NCBI RefSeq assembly: GCF_004803855.2
Contig: NZ_CP012552.1
Coordinates: 1,116,001-1,180,000, forward strand
From: Campylobacter sp. RM16192
GTDB taxonomy: Bacteria > Campylobacterota > Campylobacteria > Campylobacterales > Campylobacteraceae
Direction of reading: 5' to 3'
Length of the DNA: 64,000 nucleotides
Part shown: positions 8,338 through 15,807 of the stretch, in pieces
Position numbering within the stretch: position 1 is the stretch's first letter
Layout of the letters: each line of letters begins with the position of its first letter
Position numbers and translations under genes: made by a program
Notes under the pieces: generated by a model
Databases searched by the model: none
Told to the model about the DNA's origin: nothing
The model's input: only the letters and a program-made list of their open reading frames with translations

Positions 8338-10502
8338 CACAAATAGTTATAAAAGCCCACATAAATGGGCGAATTAGGCTCAAATCTCCGGAATTTAATC
8401 CAAAAAATTTTGAAAAAATTAATAAAATTCTATCAAAAAAAGTAAAAAATATAAGACTAAACCAATACTGCAACTCGTTAATAATACACTTTGATCAAAA
8501 TATCATAAATTTAGATGAGATATTAACAAAACTGGAGAAAAATTTTTCGGTTGCCAGGCAAAAAGAGAGCCCAAAAATCCCAAAAAAGATAGAAAAATCA
8601 AAATCTTTAGCAATTTCAGTTCCAGCATGCAGTGCCTGCTCGCACTGCTCTACAAATTTAGTATCAGAATCTAGCTGGAGAAAAAAGATATTAAATTTCG
8701 GCGCTCTTAGTCTGATAGCCGTAGGTGTTTTTGTAAAAGAGCATATCATGGCTACGCCTCTTGGGCTGCTTGCTAAACTTGCAATAGGGGCTATTAGCAT
8801 ATACTCCGCAATTCCTCTTATAAAAGAGGGGCTAGAAGAACTAAAAGAGAAAAAAATAAGCCTACAAAGCTTTATCGCTTTTGCACTTCTTATAGCAATT
8901 TTAGGCGGTGAGGTAACGGCTGCATTTGAGATCATCTATATTCTTAGAGGAAGTATGCTTTTTGAAGAATATACTGCCAATAAGTCACGTGCGGAAATTC
9001 ATAAGCTAATTAGCCTGGATGTCAAAAAAGCATATGTATTGCAAGGCGATTTAGAAGTTGAAGTCTCCTTAGAAGATGTAAAAGATGGCGATATAATAGT
9101 ATGCAGAAGCGGAGAAAAGATCGTAGCCGACGGAGTTATAATCAACGGAAGCGCGGAGGTAAACGAGGCTATAATCAACGGACGAAGCGAGAGCGTATAC
9201 AAAAAGAAAAACGATAGCGTATTTGCTAATACTTTGGTAGAAAAAGGCAGAATTTATATAAAAGTAAGCGCAACAGGAAATGAAACATATATAGCCAGAA
9301 TTATAAGCGAAGTAGAAAAAAATCTTTCAAACAAAAGCCAAAGCGAACTAAGCGCTGATAGACTAGCTCAAAAAGTGCTAAAAATCGGCTCGGCTTTAAG
9401 TGTCGGGACATTTTTTGTTACAGGTTCATTTTTAAGAGCTTTTAGCGTCATGATAGTAATGAGCTGTCCTTGCTCTACCGTGCTTGCTGCAAGTTCTGCC
9501 GTAAGTGCGGCAATAGCAAGAGCCGCCAAAGACGGAATATTGATAAAAGGTGGAGAGTACTTAGAAAATGTCAGTCAAAGCGAAATATTTTGCTTTGATA
9601 AAACAGGAACTCTTACTACAGGCAAACCAAAGATAGCAGACTTTAAACTAGTAGGCAAGATGACAAAAGAGGAGTTTTTTAAAATAGCTTCAAGCATAGA
9701 GCATCACAACACACATCCTCTTGCCGTCTCTATTAACGAATATGCAAAGAGCTTAAACATCTTTGCAAATGTCAATTTTAAAAGCGAAATTTTGCCAGGT
9801 CTTGGAGTTAAAGCTAAATTTGAAGATAGCGAGTTCTTATTAGGTAATCTCAATCTAATGAGAAAATATAAAGTAAAAATACAAAAATTTAAAACTCCTA
9901 AATTTACAAGCGAAAACACAATCGTATATCTTGCGAAAGATGGCGAAATTTTAGGCGCTATCATATATGAGCATGAAATTAGAACAGGCAGTATAGAAAC
10001 TGTAAAAGAGCTCAAAGAGCGAGGTAAAAAGGTTGTGCTGTTAACTGGAGATGATGAAAAAGTAGCTAAAGAGTTTGCAAAAAAATTTGATTTTGACGAT
10101 ATATACTTCTCTTTGATGCCTGACGATAAGGCAAAAATCATTCAGAAGCTTAAAAACTACGGTAAAGTAGTGATGATAGGAGACGGTGTAAATGATACCT
10201 TGGCTATGAGTAAGGCCGATATAGGAATATCTTTTGCCAGCGGAGGAAGCGAGGCTGCCATAGAGATTTCAAATATAGCCATTACAAATTCTCGCCCTCT
10301 TGATATAGTCAAACTTCACGATTTAAGCGCTTTTGCACTGCAGATAGTAAAACAAAACTACAATATAGGAACAAGTACAAATATGCTAGGAGCCGCACTT
10401 GGCGCTCTTGGAGTATTAAATCCTGCCGGCGCAGGGCTAATACATATAGCTCACACAGCCGGAATCATCGCAAATTCAAGCAGAATTAGCATTAAAAAAT
10501 GA
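8334..10502 (+). CDS. P1B-type ATPase with non-canonical actuator loop (ferrosome-like cluster)
   Basis: About 722 aa from ATG 8334 (ATGA overlap with the fur-like gene; GTG 8325 is the alternative). It has an N-terminal Cys-less HMA-like domain with HINGRIRLKS (9-18), then a cluster of cysteines at 99, 102 and 105, membrane helices, metal-site motif SCPC (377-380), phosphorylation Asp422 in DKTGT, His-Pro at 461-462 and GDGVND at about 616. The actuator loop reads INGRSES (281-287) where P-type ATPases have TGES: the catalytic Glu is Arg. CPC is followed by STVLAASS rather than ALxLATP. Either this is a divergent subfamily or it is not a turning-over pump. Confidence 0.85.
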   Translation: MTQIVIKAHINGRIRLKSPEFNPKNFEKINKILSKKVKNIRLNQYCNSLIIHFDQNIINLDEILTKLEKNFSVARQKESPKIPKKIEKSKSLAISVPACSACSHCSTNLVSESSWRKKILNFGALSLIAVGVFVKEHIMATPLGLLAKLAIGAISIYSAIPLIKEGLEELKEKKISLQSFIAFALLIAILGGEVTAAFEIIYILRGSMLFEEYTANKSRAEIHKLISLDVKKAYVLQGDLEVEVSLEDVKDGDIIVCRSGEKIVADGVIINGSAEVNEAIINGRSESVYKKKNDSVFANTLVEKGRIYIKVSATGNETYIARIISEVEKNLSNKSQSELSADRLAQKVLKIGSALSVGTFFVTGSFLRAFSVMIVMSCPCSTVLAASSAVSAAIARAAKDGILIKGGEYLENVSQSEIFCFDKTGTLTTGKPKIADFKLVGKMTKEEFFKIASSIEHHNTHPLAVSINEYAKSLNIFANVNFKSEILPGLGVKAKFEDSEFLLGNLNLMRKYKVKIQKFKTPKFTSENTIVYLAKDGEILGAIIYEHEIRTGSIETVKELKERGKKVVLLTGDDEKVAKEFAKKFDFDDIYFSLMPDDKAKIIQKLKNYGKVVMIGDGVNDTLAMSKADIGISFASGGSEAAIEISNIAITNSRPLDIVKLHDLSAFALQIVKQNYNIGTSTNMLGAALGALGVLNPAGAGLIHIAHTAGIIANSSRISIKK

Positions 10503-10578
10503 TAACGATATGCAAAAAACTTTAAGTTACGATTAAGTATACGAAGCCGATAATAACGCCAAAGAAAAAGGAGAAAAT

Positions 10579-10917
10579 TTGAGCGTAGCACCAAATTTAA
10601 TATTGCCAGATCTTATTGTAAAGATAACTTCATACTTTACACTGATTCATCATACTCCTGGACGTCTTAGAGTAAGAGTCAGTGCGAAGATAAAAGATGA
10701 AGCCAGCAATCTAAATTTAGACAAGATAGATCAGATAATAAAAAAAATAGATGGTATAAAAAATGTAAAATTTAACCAGCTAATAGGCTCTGTAACAATA
10801 GAATATGATTCAGCGATTTTTCCAAAGGATATCTGGGATGATCTATTGGCAGGTAGAAATTTAGATAAAATATCTCAAACTATAAATGAGCTTGCAAGGA
10901 GCGCATATGCAGGATAA
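10579..10917 (+). CDS. Cys-less HMA-like domain protein with Arg-rich motif
   Basis: 112 aa. TTG 10579 is the only supported start (AAGGAG 5 bases upstream). After a short hydrophobic leader it has LIHHTPGRLRVRVS (22-35), then a beta-alpha-beta fold (GIKNVKFNQLIGSVTIEYD) like a heavy-metal-associated domain with the CxxC metal site missing. The same Arg-rich entrance occurs at the amino end of both neighbouring ATPases. In described fez operons a separate small protein of this kind accompanies the ATPase; assignment to FezC is inference. Confidence 0.75.
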   Translation: MSVAPNLILPDLIVKITSYFTLIHHTPGRLRVRVSAKIKDEASNLNLDKIDQIIKKIDGIKNVKFNQLIGSVTIEYDSAIFPKDIWDDLLAGRNLDKISQTINELARSAYAG

Positions 10918-11608
10918 AAATTTAAAAGGCATCATAAATGCAGCATATATATTTGAGCTTAGAGGAATTAGACTTTATGAGAATTTAAAAGATAAAGATC
11001 CGATTTTTGCTCAAATTTTAGCTATCAAAAATAGTGGCTTAATGCTTTTAAGCGGTTATGAATCAAACGAACCGGTAGAGTGTTATTTTGATGGTTTAAG
11101 CAATCAAAGCCTTGAAAACTGCCTTATAAAAGCATTAAATTACGAGATAGAATTAAATGCTTTTTATGAGATGATGACGGATAAAGTAGAAGATGAAAAT
11201 TTAAGAGATATCTGCTTTAGACTATGGGCGACCTCTCATAACGAATATATTGCAGCACTTAAAATGAGGCTTTACGAAGAGCTTGGTACAACAAGACAGA
11301 TAAACGCAGCAGATCAAGAATACAAAAAAGAAGATGATCACGATAATGACGAACAAGAGCATGCATACGATCAGCCAAAAAATAATAATTTTGGTTTTAA
11401 TGGATTTAACGGCTTTAACCAAAATGCATTTGCCGAGATGAGTAAAAGAGTTGAACGCATAGCCTCGGGAAGAGGCAGTCAAGAAGATATCGTGGAGCTT
11501 CTTAACAGCCCTCATTTCTCATTTTTTAGCGGACTTGCGATAGGCGGAATGGCTGGAATTTTAATTAATAAAATGATCAACAAAGAGGATGAAAAAGAAG
11601 ATGTTTAA
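10907..11608 (+). CDS. Membrane-anchored ferritin-like protein
   Basis: About 233 aa from ATG 10907, which has AAGGA 6 bases upstream; an in-frame ATG at 10886 is less likely. Residues 1-130 look like a rubrerythrin-type four-helix bundle: FELRGIRLYENL, IKALNYEIELNAFYEMM and LWATSHNEYIAALKMRLYEEL supply Glu/His at helix positions that usually bind di-iron, though helix B lacks the usual ExxH. Then comes an acidic, His/Asn/Gly-rich linker and a C-terminal helix with small-residue repeats (FSGLAIGGMAGILI) that should anchor it. Fits iron oxidation at a membrane compartment (inference). Confidence 0.65.
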   Translation: MQDKNLKGIINAAYIFELRGIRLYENLKDKDPIFAQILAIKNSGLMLLSGYESNEPVECYFDGLSNQSLENCLIKALNYEIELNAFYEMMTDKVEDENLRDICFRLWATSHNEYIAALKMRLYEELGTTRQINAADQEYKKEDDHDNDEQEHAYDQPKNNNFGFNGFNGFNQNAFAEMSKRVERIASGRGSQEDIVELLNSPHFSFFSGLAIGGMAGILINKMINKEDEKEDV

Positions 11609-11957
11609 CAATACCAATAATAAAGGATTTAAGATGGCACTACCATTTTTAGCAGGACTTGCAGTAGGCGGATTAGTTGTTGTTGCTTTTAATAATAGAA
11701 AAAAAGTTAAATCTGCTTTAGAGTGTGGATTAGAAAAAGGCAAAGAAGCAGCCAAAGACGTCAAGGAATTTGCGACAGAAAAATTTGAAAAAATCTCAAG
11801 CGAAGTAAAACAAGAGGTAAAAAAAAGACGCACAAGAAGAGCGCCTGAAGAGATAGAGGCTGATAAAAAAGCTAAAGAGACTACAAAGAAAAAAAGAGCG
11901 CCAAGAGCCAAAAAAGTTCCAGCTCAAACTCCTGAAGTAGCAGGCGGAGCTGAATAA
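11589..11957 (+). CDS. YtxH-like Gly-zipper membrane protein with Lys-rich tail
   Basis: 122 aa at most. ATG at 11589, 11601 and 11634 are all possible; the last (AAAGGA upstream) would give MALPFLAGLAVGGLVVVAF at once. One membrane helix of the AGLAVGGLVVVAF type is followed by an amphipathic helix (ALECGLEKGKEAAKDVKEF) and a very basic tail (KKRRTRRAPEE, KKKRAPRAKK). Helical single-span proteins of this style could coat or shape membrane. It overlaps the ferritin-like gene by 20 bp and the next gene by 1 bp. Confidence 0.65.
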   Translation: MKKKMFNNTNNKGFKMALPFLAGLAVGGLVVVAFNNRKKVKSALECGLEKGKEAAKDVKEFATEKFEKISSEVKQEVKKRRTRRAPEEIEADKKAKETTKKKRAPRAKKVPAQTPEVAGGAE

Positions 11958-12256
11958 TGAGAGCCATAACTTCAACAGCAAGACTTCCTATGGATCACCT
12001 TATAAGCGGTGCTCTAATAGCCGGAATTACAATTGGTGGGCTTAGCTATAACGAATATAAAAAAGGCAATATAAGCTCTAAACAAGCGACTAAAAAGACA
12101 ATCAAACTAAGCATTCAAGGTGGTTTAGCTACGGCTTGCGCAATTAGCGCATCAAATAGACTCGTTATGGGCAACTATATCGGTGCGGCTCTAAGCGCAG
12201 CTGTAGGAATTGGCGGTATAATACTAACCGAGAAACTAATAAATCCAGAGGAATAA
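11957..12256 (+). CDS. Small multi-span Gly-rich membrane protein
   Basis: 99 aa. It starts in the TAATGA overlap with the upstream gene. Three hydrophobic segments are rich in small residues: LISGALIAGITIGGLSY, a central GGLATACAISAS and YIGAALSAAVGIGGIIL. It has no Cys/His site. The pattern recalls small ferrosome- and magnetosome-type membrane proteins, but I recognise no named family. Its position inside the operon is the main clue to function. Confidence 0.6.
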   Translation: MRAITSTARLPMDHLISGALIAGITIGGLSYNEYKKGNISSKQATKKTIKLSIQGGLATACAISASNRLVMGNYIGAALSAAVGIGGIILTEKLINPEE

Positions 12257-12258
12257 AA

Positions 12259-12603
12259 ATGAATAACCCATATATAAATTCAACCCAAACCGTCAATAAG
12301 ATAAACAACGATGGAAGCACTACTACAACAACTACTACAGTTAAAACAACTGGTGCTCCAAGTGCTTTTGACAAGGGTATAAACGAGGCTTTAAAAGACT
12401 TCGTTCCTGAAAATTTCAATGCTGCAGGATTTTTAAAGGGCGCTTTAATAGGCGGAGCTGTAGCTTATATATTGACAAATGAAAAGGCTCAACAAGCAGT
12501 TTTTTCAGCTATAGTGAAGGGTTCAAATTTGCTTCAAGCCGGATTTGAAGAGCTTAAAGAGCGATTTGAAGACGTAAAGGCTGAAATTGAGTCACAAAAA
12601 TAA
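12259..12603 (+). CDS. Small membrane protein with Thr-rich head and YtxH-like helix
   Basis: 114 aa. A polar Thr-rich start (STTTTTTVKTTG) is followed by FLKGALIGGAVAYILTNEKAQQAV, a small-residue membrane helix, and an amphipathic charged tail (GFEELKERFEDVKAEIESQ). Architecture matches the 122-aa neighbour, so the two are probably diverged members of one class. The following ATPase gene begins inside its last 17 bases. Confidence 0.6.
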   Translation: MNNPYINSTQTVNKINNDGSTTTTTTTVKTTGAPSAFDKGINEALKDFVPENFNAAGFLKGALIGGAVAYILTNEKAQQAVFSAIVKGSNLLQAGFEELKERFEDVKAEIESQK

Positions 12604-14662
12604 AATTTATATCGCGCACAAGAGTAAAAATCGCGTAAGATTTATATGCGAAGATATAACCTCAGAGTGCGATGAGAGCTTTTTGGAAGCTCAAATTTCA
12701 GAATTTAAATATGTAAAAAGCGTCAGGTTAAACAAAAAAGCCAAAAGCATAATTGTAGAGTTTGATTCAAATTTTGACGAAATTTATAAATTTTTAGAAA
12801 CCATAAAGATTAAAAATTTAAACAAACAAAAAAATAGTCCAAGCAAAGCAGGCATATATAAAGCCGTTACAAGCATGGCTATAACTCCGCTAATAAACGG
12901 CAATATGCTAAAAACTGCAACAAGCTTGTACGCTTGCGCTCCGCTTCTTAAAGAGGGCGTAAGTGAGCTAATTAACGAAGGCGTGACCTCAAAAGTGCTT
13001 GAGAGCATGGCTGTAGGAGTAAGTCTGGCTAGACACGACTATATGGCAGCAAATAGTACAAATTTAATGCTCGCAATCGGCGAATATATGGAAGAAAGCG
13101 CCGTTCATAGAAGCGATGATTTAATAAAAGAGCTTGCTAGACCAAACATAGAAGAGATATGGGTAGAGACTATAAAAGATGGCAAAAAGACCCTTAACAA
13201 AGTAGCTACAGAAAGTGTAAAGATAGGTGATATCGTAGTAGTAGGAGCTGGAGAGAGTATAGGTATAGATGGATATATCGTAGAGGGAGAGGCTAGCGTC
13301 AATCAAGTTTCAATGACAGGAGAAGCCGAACCCGTAAAAAAAGAGCGTGGTGACCGCGTTATGAGCGGAACTGTCGTAGAGGATGGAAGAATAAAAATTT
13401 GGGCCGAAGGAGTAGGAGAAGAGACCGCTACGGCACGCATCAAACAATATATTCAAAGCTCTCTAAACGAAAAATCAAGCATCGGATTAAGAGCTACAAA
13501 ACTAGCGGACAAGCTAGTTCCAGTCACCCTCTCTCTGGCCGGAGTATCCTATCTTTTAAGCAGAGATATGACAAGAGTTGCATCGGTGTTACAGGCTGAT
13601 TACTCATGCGCACTCAAACTAGCAACTCCGGTAGCCTTTAAATCAAGTATATCAAAGGCTGGCAGAAACGGAGTGCTTATAAAGGGCGCAAAAGCTATAG
13701 AGGCTCTTGCAGGTGCAGATACATTTGTATTTGATAAGACAGGAACGCTAACTCACGGAAGCCTCAGCGTAGTAGAAGTTCATTCTTTTAAAAAAGAATT
13801 TAGCAAGGCAGAGCTTTTAAATTTAACCGCAAGCGCAGAGGAGCACTACTTCCACCCTGTGGCAGAAGCTATTGTAAAAGCGGCTCGCGAGGTAGGATTC
13901 CACCATATACATCACGATGAGGTGGAATTTATAGTAGCTCACGGTGTCAAAACACATGTAAACGGCAAAGAGGTCGTAATAGGCAGCAGGCATTTTTTAG
14001 AAGATGACGAAAATATATCATTTATAGAGCATGAAGACATTATAAGAGATGCCATAGACAATGGATTTACTCTACTTTACGTAGGCTACAATAAAGAGCT
14101 TTTAGGCGTTATCTCGATGAAAGACACAATGAGAGAAAACGCAAAAGATGCGCTTAATGCTCTAAAAAAACTGGGCGTAAAAGAGCTGGTAATGCTAACC
14201 GGTGATATCGAGAGCAAGGCAAATCAAGTAGCCAAAGAGCTAGGCATAGATAGAGTGTTTGCCAACTGCTTGCCTACCGATAAAGCGACGATAATAGAAC
14301 GACTCAAACAAGAGGGTAAAAAAGTAGCCTTTGTAGGAGACGGCATCAATGACGCTCCAAGCCTAATGAGAGCAAATGTCGGCATAAGTATGCAAAAAGG
14401 AGCCGATATAGCCAAGGCTACAGCGGACATAAGCCTACTAAAAGACGACATCTACTCTGTCGTAACAGCAAAAGATATGGCAAATAAAACAATGAAGCTT
14501 ATTAATACGAATTTTAATGCGACAGTTGGCATAAATTCGCTTATACTAGCAGGTGCGACATTTGGACTATTTAATCCTATTGCGACAGCTGTTTTGCATA
14601 ACGGCACTACTATAGGTCTGCTTGCCAATTCGATGAAAGGTGTGAAAATAAAACAATGCTAA
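12587..14662 (+). CDS. FezB-like P1B-ATPase (candidate P1B-6 ferrosome ATPase)
   Basis: 691 aa. TTG 12587 is the start supported by AAAGG 6 bases upstream; no ATG follows soon. The N-terminal domain lacks CxxC and has HKSKNRVRFI (11-20), the same Arg-rich entrance as its neighbours. The actuator TGE is intact (234-236). The metal-site helix reads DYSCALKLATPVA (328-340), with SCA in place of CPx. Phosphorylation Asp373 sits in DKTGT, the His-Pro of EEHYFHPVAE follows, and GDGINDAP is present. A complete catalytic set in a P1B subgroup without CPx, next to the small proteins above, is what one expects of FezB. Confidence 0.82.
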   Translation: MSHKNKIYIAHKSKNRVRFICEDITSECDESFLEAQISEFKYVKSVRLNKKAKSIIVEFDSNFDEIYKFLETIKIKNLNKQKNSPSKAGIYKAVTSMAITPLINGNMLKTATSLYACAPLLKEGVSELINEGVTSKVLESMAVGVSLARHDYMAANSTNLMLAIGEYMEESAVHRSDDLIKELARPNIEEIWVETIKDGKKTLNKVATESVKIGDIVVVGAGESIGIDGYIVEGEASVNQVSMTGEAEPVKKERGDRVMSGTVVEDGRIKIWAEGVGEETATARIKQYIQSSLNEKSSIGLRATKLADKLVPVTLSLAGVSYLLSRDMTRVASVLQADYSCALKLATPVAFKSSISKAGRNGVLIKGAKAIEALAGADTFVFDKTGTLTHGSLSVVEVHSFKKEFSKAELLNLTASAEEHYFHPVAEAIVKAAREVGFHHIHHDEVEFIVAHGVKTHVNGKEVVIGSRHFLEDDENISFIEHEDIIRDAIDNGFTLLYVGYNKELLGVISMKDTMRENAKDALNALKKLGVKELVMLTGDIESKANQVAKELGIDRVFANCLPTDKATIIERLKQEGKKVAFVGDGINDAPSLMRANVGISMQKGADIAKATADISLLKDDIYSVVTAKDMANKTMKLINTNFNATVGINSLILAGATFGLFNPIATAVLHNGTTIGLLANSMKGVKIKQC

Positions 14663-14925
14663 GCGGAGAACTTTTAAATCTAAACACTCATAGAAAAGCA
14701 GCAAAAGTTGGCATGAGCGTTACCTTGGCCACTGCTTGCCTTACGGCTTTAAATATGAAAAATAAACCCATGAAACAACTACATGTAGCCTCAAGCATAG
14801 CCTTTGTCGGTTTTGCTCTGTACCATGCCGGACTTTACGATAACGGAATATTTAAAAACATGATTATAAAGGCTCAAAAAGACCAATCAGTTAAAAAACG
14901 TCTTAGCAAATCAAAAAAGAGTTAA
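14656..14925 (+). CDS. Small two-span membrane protein
   Basis: 89 aa, overlapping the ATPase by 7 bp. Two hydrophobic helices carry spaced histidines (HRKAAKVGMSVTLATACL; QLHVASSIAFVGFALYHAGLY), reminiscent of DUF4405/cytochrome-b-like helical hairpins, then a basic tail (KKRLSKSKKS). Haem or metal binding by these histidines is a guess. It is co-transcribed with the fez-like operon. Confidence 0.6.
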   Translation: MLSGELLNLNTHRKAAKVGMSVTLATACLTALNMKNKPMKQLHVASSIAFVGFALYHAGLYDNGIFKNMIIKAQKDQSVKKRLSKSKKS

Positions 14926-14928
14926 GAG

Positions 14929-15768
14929 ATGTTTTTTAGCGATAGTGAAATTTTAAGCTATATCAATGAAGATATACCGTATTTTGATCTAACTACATCG
15001 CTTCAAAATATTGGTAAAAATGCGATTTTAGAGATAAAAACAAGAGACGATATCGTAGTAAGTTGCATCGATATCTCCTCTAGAATTGCGAATTTACTAG
15101 GTTGCGAAACTACAATTTATTACAATAACCAAAGTCTAGCCAAATCTCAAAGCGTGATTTTAAAAATCATGGGTTCATATAATGATGTTCACAAGGCTTG
15201 GAAGCTTTGTCAAATATTGCTTGAATACACTTGTAAAATTTCTACATATACAAATTTGATGCTAAATTCTGCCAAAAGCGTCAATAAAAAATGTGAAATT
15301 TTAGCAACTAGAAAAAGTTTTCCTTTTGCCAAAAAAATATGCATAAAAGCTGTTCTTGATGGTGGAGGCGGAATACATAGGCTCAATCTAAGCGATAGTG
15401 TATTGTTTTTTGAAAATCATATAAAAGCTTACAAAAATTTTGATGAGTTTTTAACTCAAATTCCAATTTTTAAAGCCAAGATGCCAGAGAAAAAAATATC
15501 CGTAGAGTGCGAAGACTTAAAAACACTTAATAAGCTTTTAGACGCCAATGTTGATATAGTGCAATGTGATAAATTTGATATATCAATGTTGCAAGAGGCT
15601 GTAAATTTAATAAATCAAAAAAATCCAACAATCACCATAGTGGCAAGCGGCGGGATAAATCTAAAAAACGTCAAAGAGTATGCAAATACCGGAGTAGATG
15701 CTATTGTAACATCCGCAATGTATGCTCAAGGAATGGCGAATCTAACTTCAACTCTAAAAGTTATTTAA
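14929..15768 (+). CDS. modD: ModD-like pyrophosphorylase (quinolinate phosphoribosyltransferase fold)
   Basis: 279 aa. It starts four bases after the previous stop. It resembles ModD rather than NadC: the start FFSDSEILSYINEDIPYFDLTT, the segment LATRKSFPFAKKICIKAVLDGGGGIHRLNLSDSVLFF and the C-terminal IVASGGINLKNVKEYANTGVDAIV are the family landmarks. ModD is named for occurrence in molybdenum-transport clusters, but its reaction is uncertain. No mod genes are here; it ends the fez-like operon, so its substrate may concern this system. The stop lies at the edge of a terminator. Confidence 0.8.
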   Translation: MFFSDSEILSYINEDIPYFDLTTSLQNIGKNAILEIKTRDDIVVSCIDISSRIANLLGCETTIYYNNQSLAKSQSVILKIMGSYNDVHKAWKLCQILLEYTCKISTYTNLMLNSAKSVNKKCEILATRKSFPFAKKICIKAVLDGGGGIHRLNLSDSVLFFENHIKAYKNFDEFLTQIPIFKAKMPEKKISVECEDLKTLNKLLDANVDIVQCDKFDISMLQEAVNLINQKNPTITIVASGGINLKNVKEYANTGVDAIVTSAMYAQGMANLTSTLKVI

Positions 15769-15800
15769 GCAGATATTTACATTAAATATAAATATCTGCT
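15768..15800. terminator. Bidirectional terminator, fez-like operon / glyS
   Basis: A perfect 12-bp stem (AGCAGATATTTA / TAAATATCTGCT) with a 9-base loop between the convergent modD-like and glyS genes. Confidence 0.8.
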
Positions 15801-15807
15801 CATAAAA

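Noticed and set aside
7903-15768. Operon as a copper or nickel efflux cluster
   Set aside because: Both ATPases lack the CxxC HMA site, the second lacks CPx, and no chaperone, CusABC-like or nickel genes occur; ferritin-like and Gly-zipper proteins fit iron storage better.
7903-15768. Operon as a magnetosome cluster
   Set aside because: No MamA/B/E/K/M/O-like genes (TPR, CDF transporter, HtrA-like protease or actin-like) are present.
14929-15768. NadC (quinolinate phosphoribosyltransferase)
   Set aside because: Motifs ATRKSFPFAKKICIKAVLDGG and HRLNLSDSVLFF follow ModD; NadC has an RKTxPGLR-type motif here, and nadA/nadB are not adjacent.
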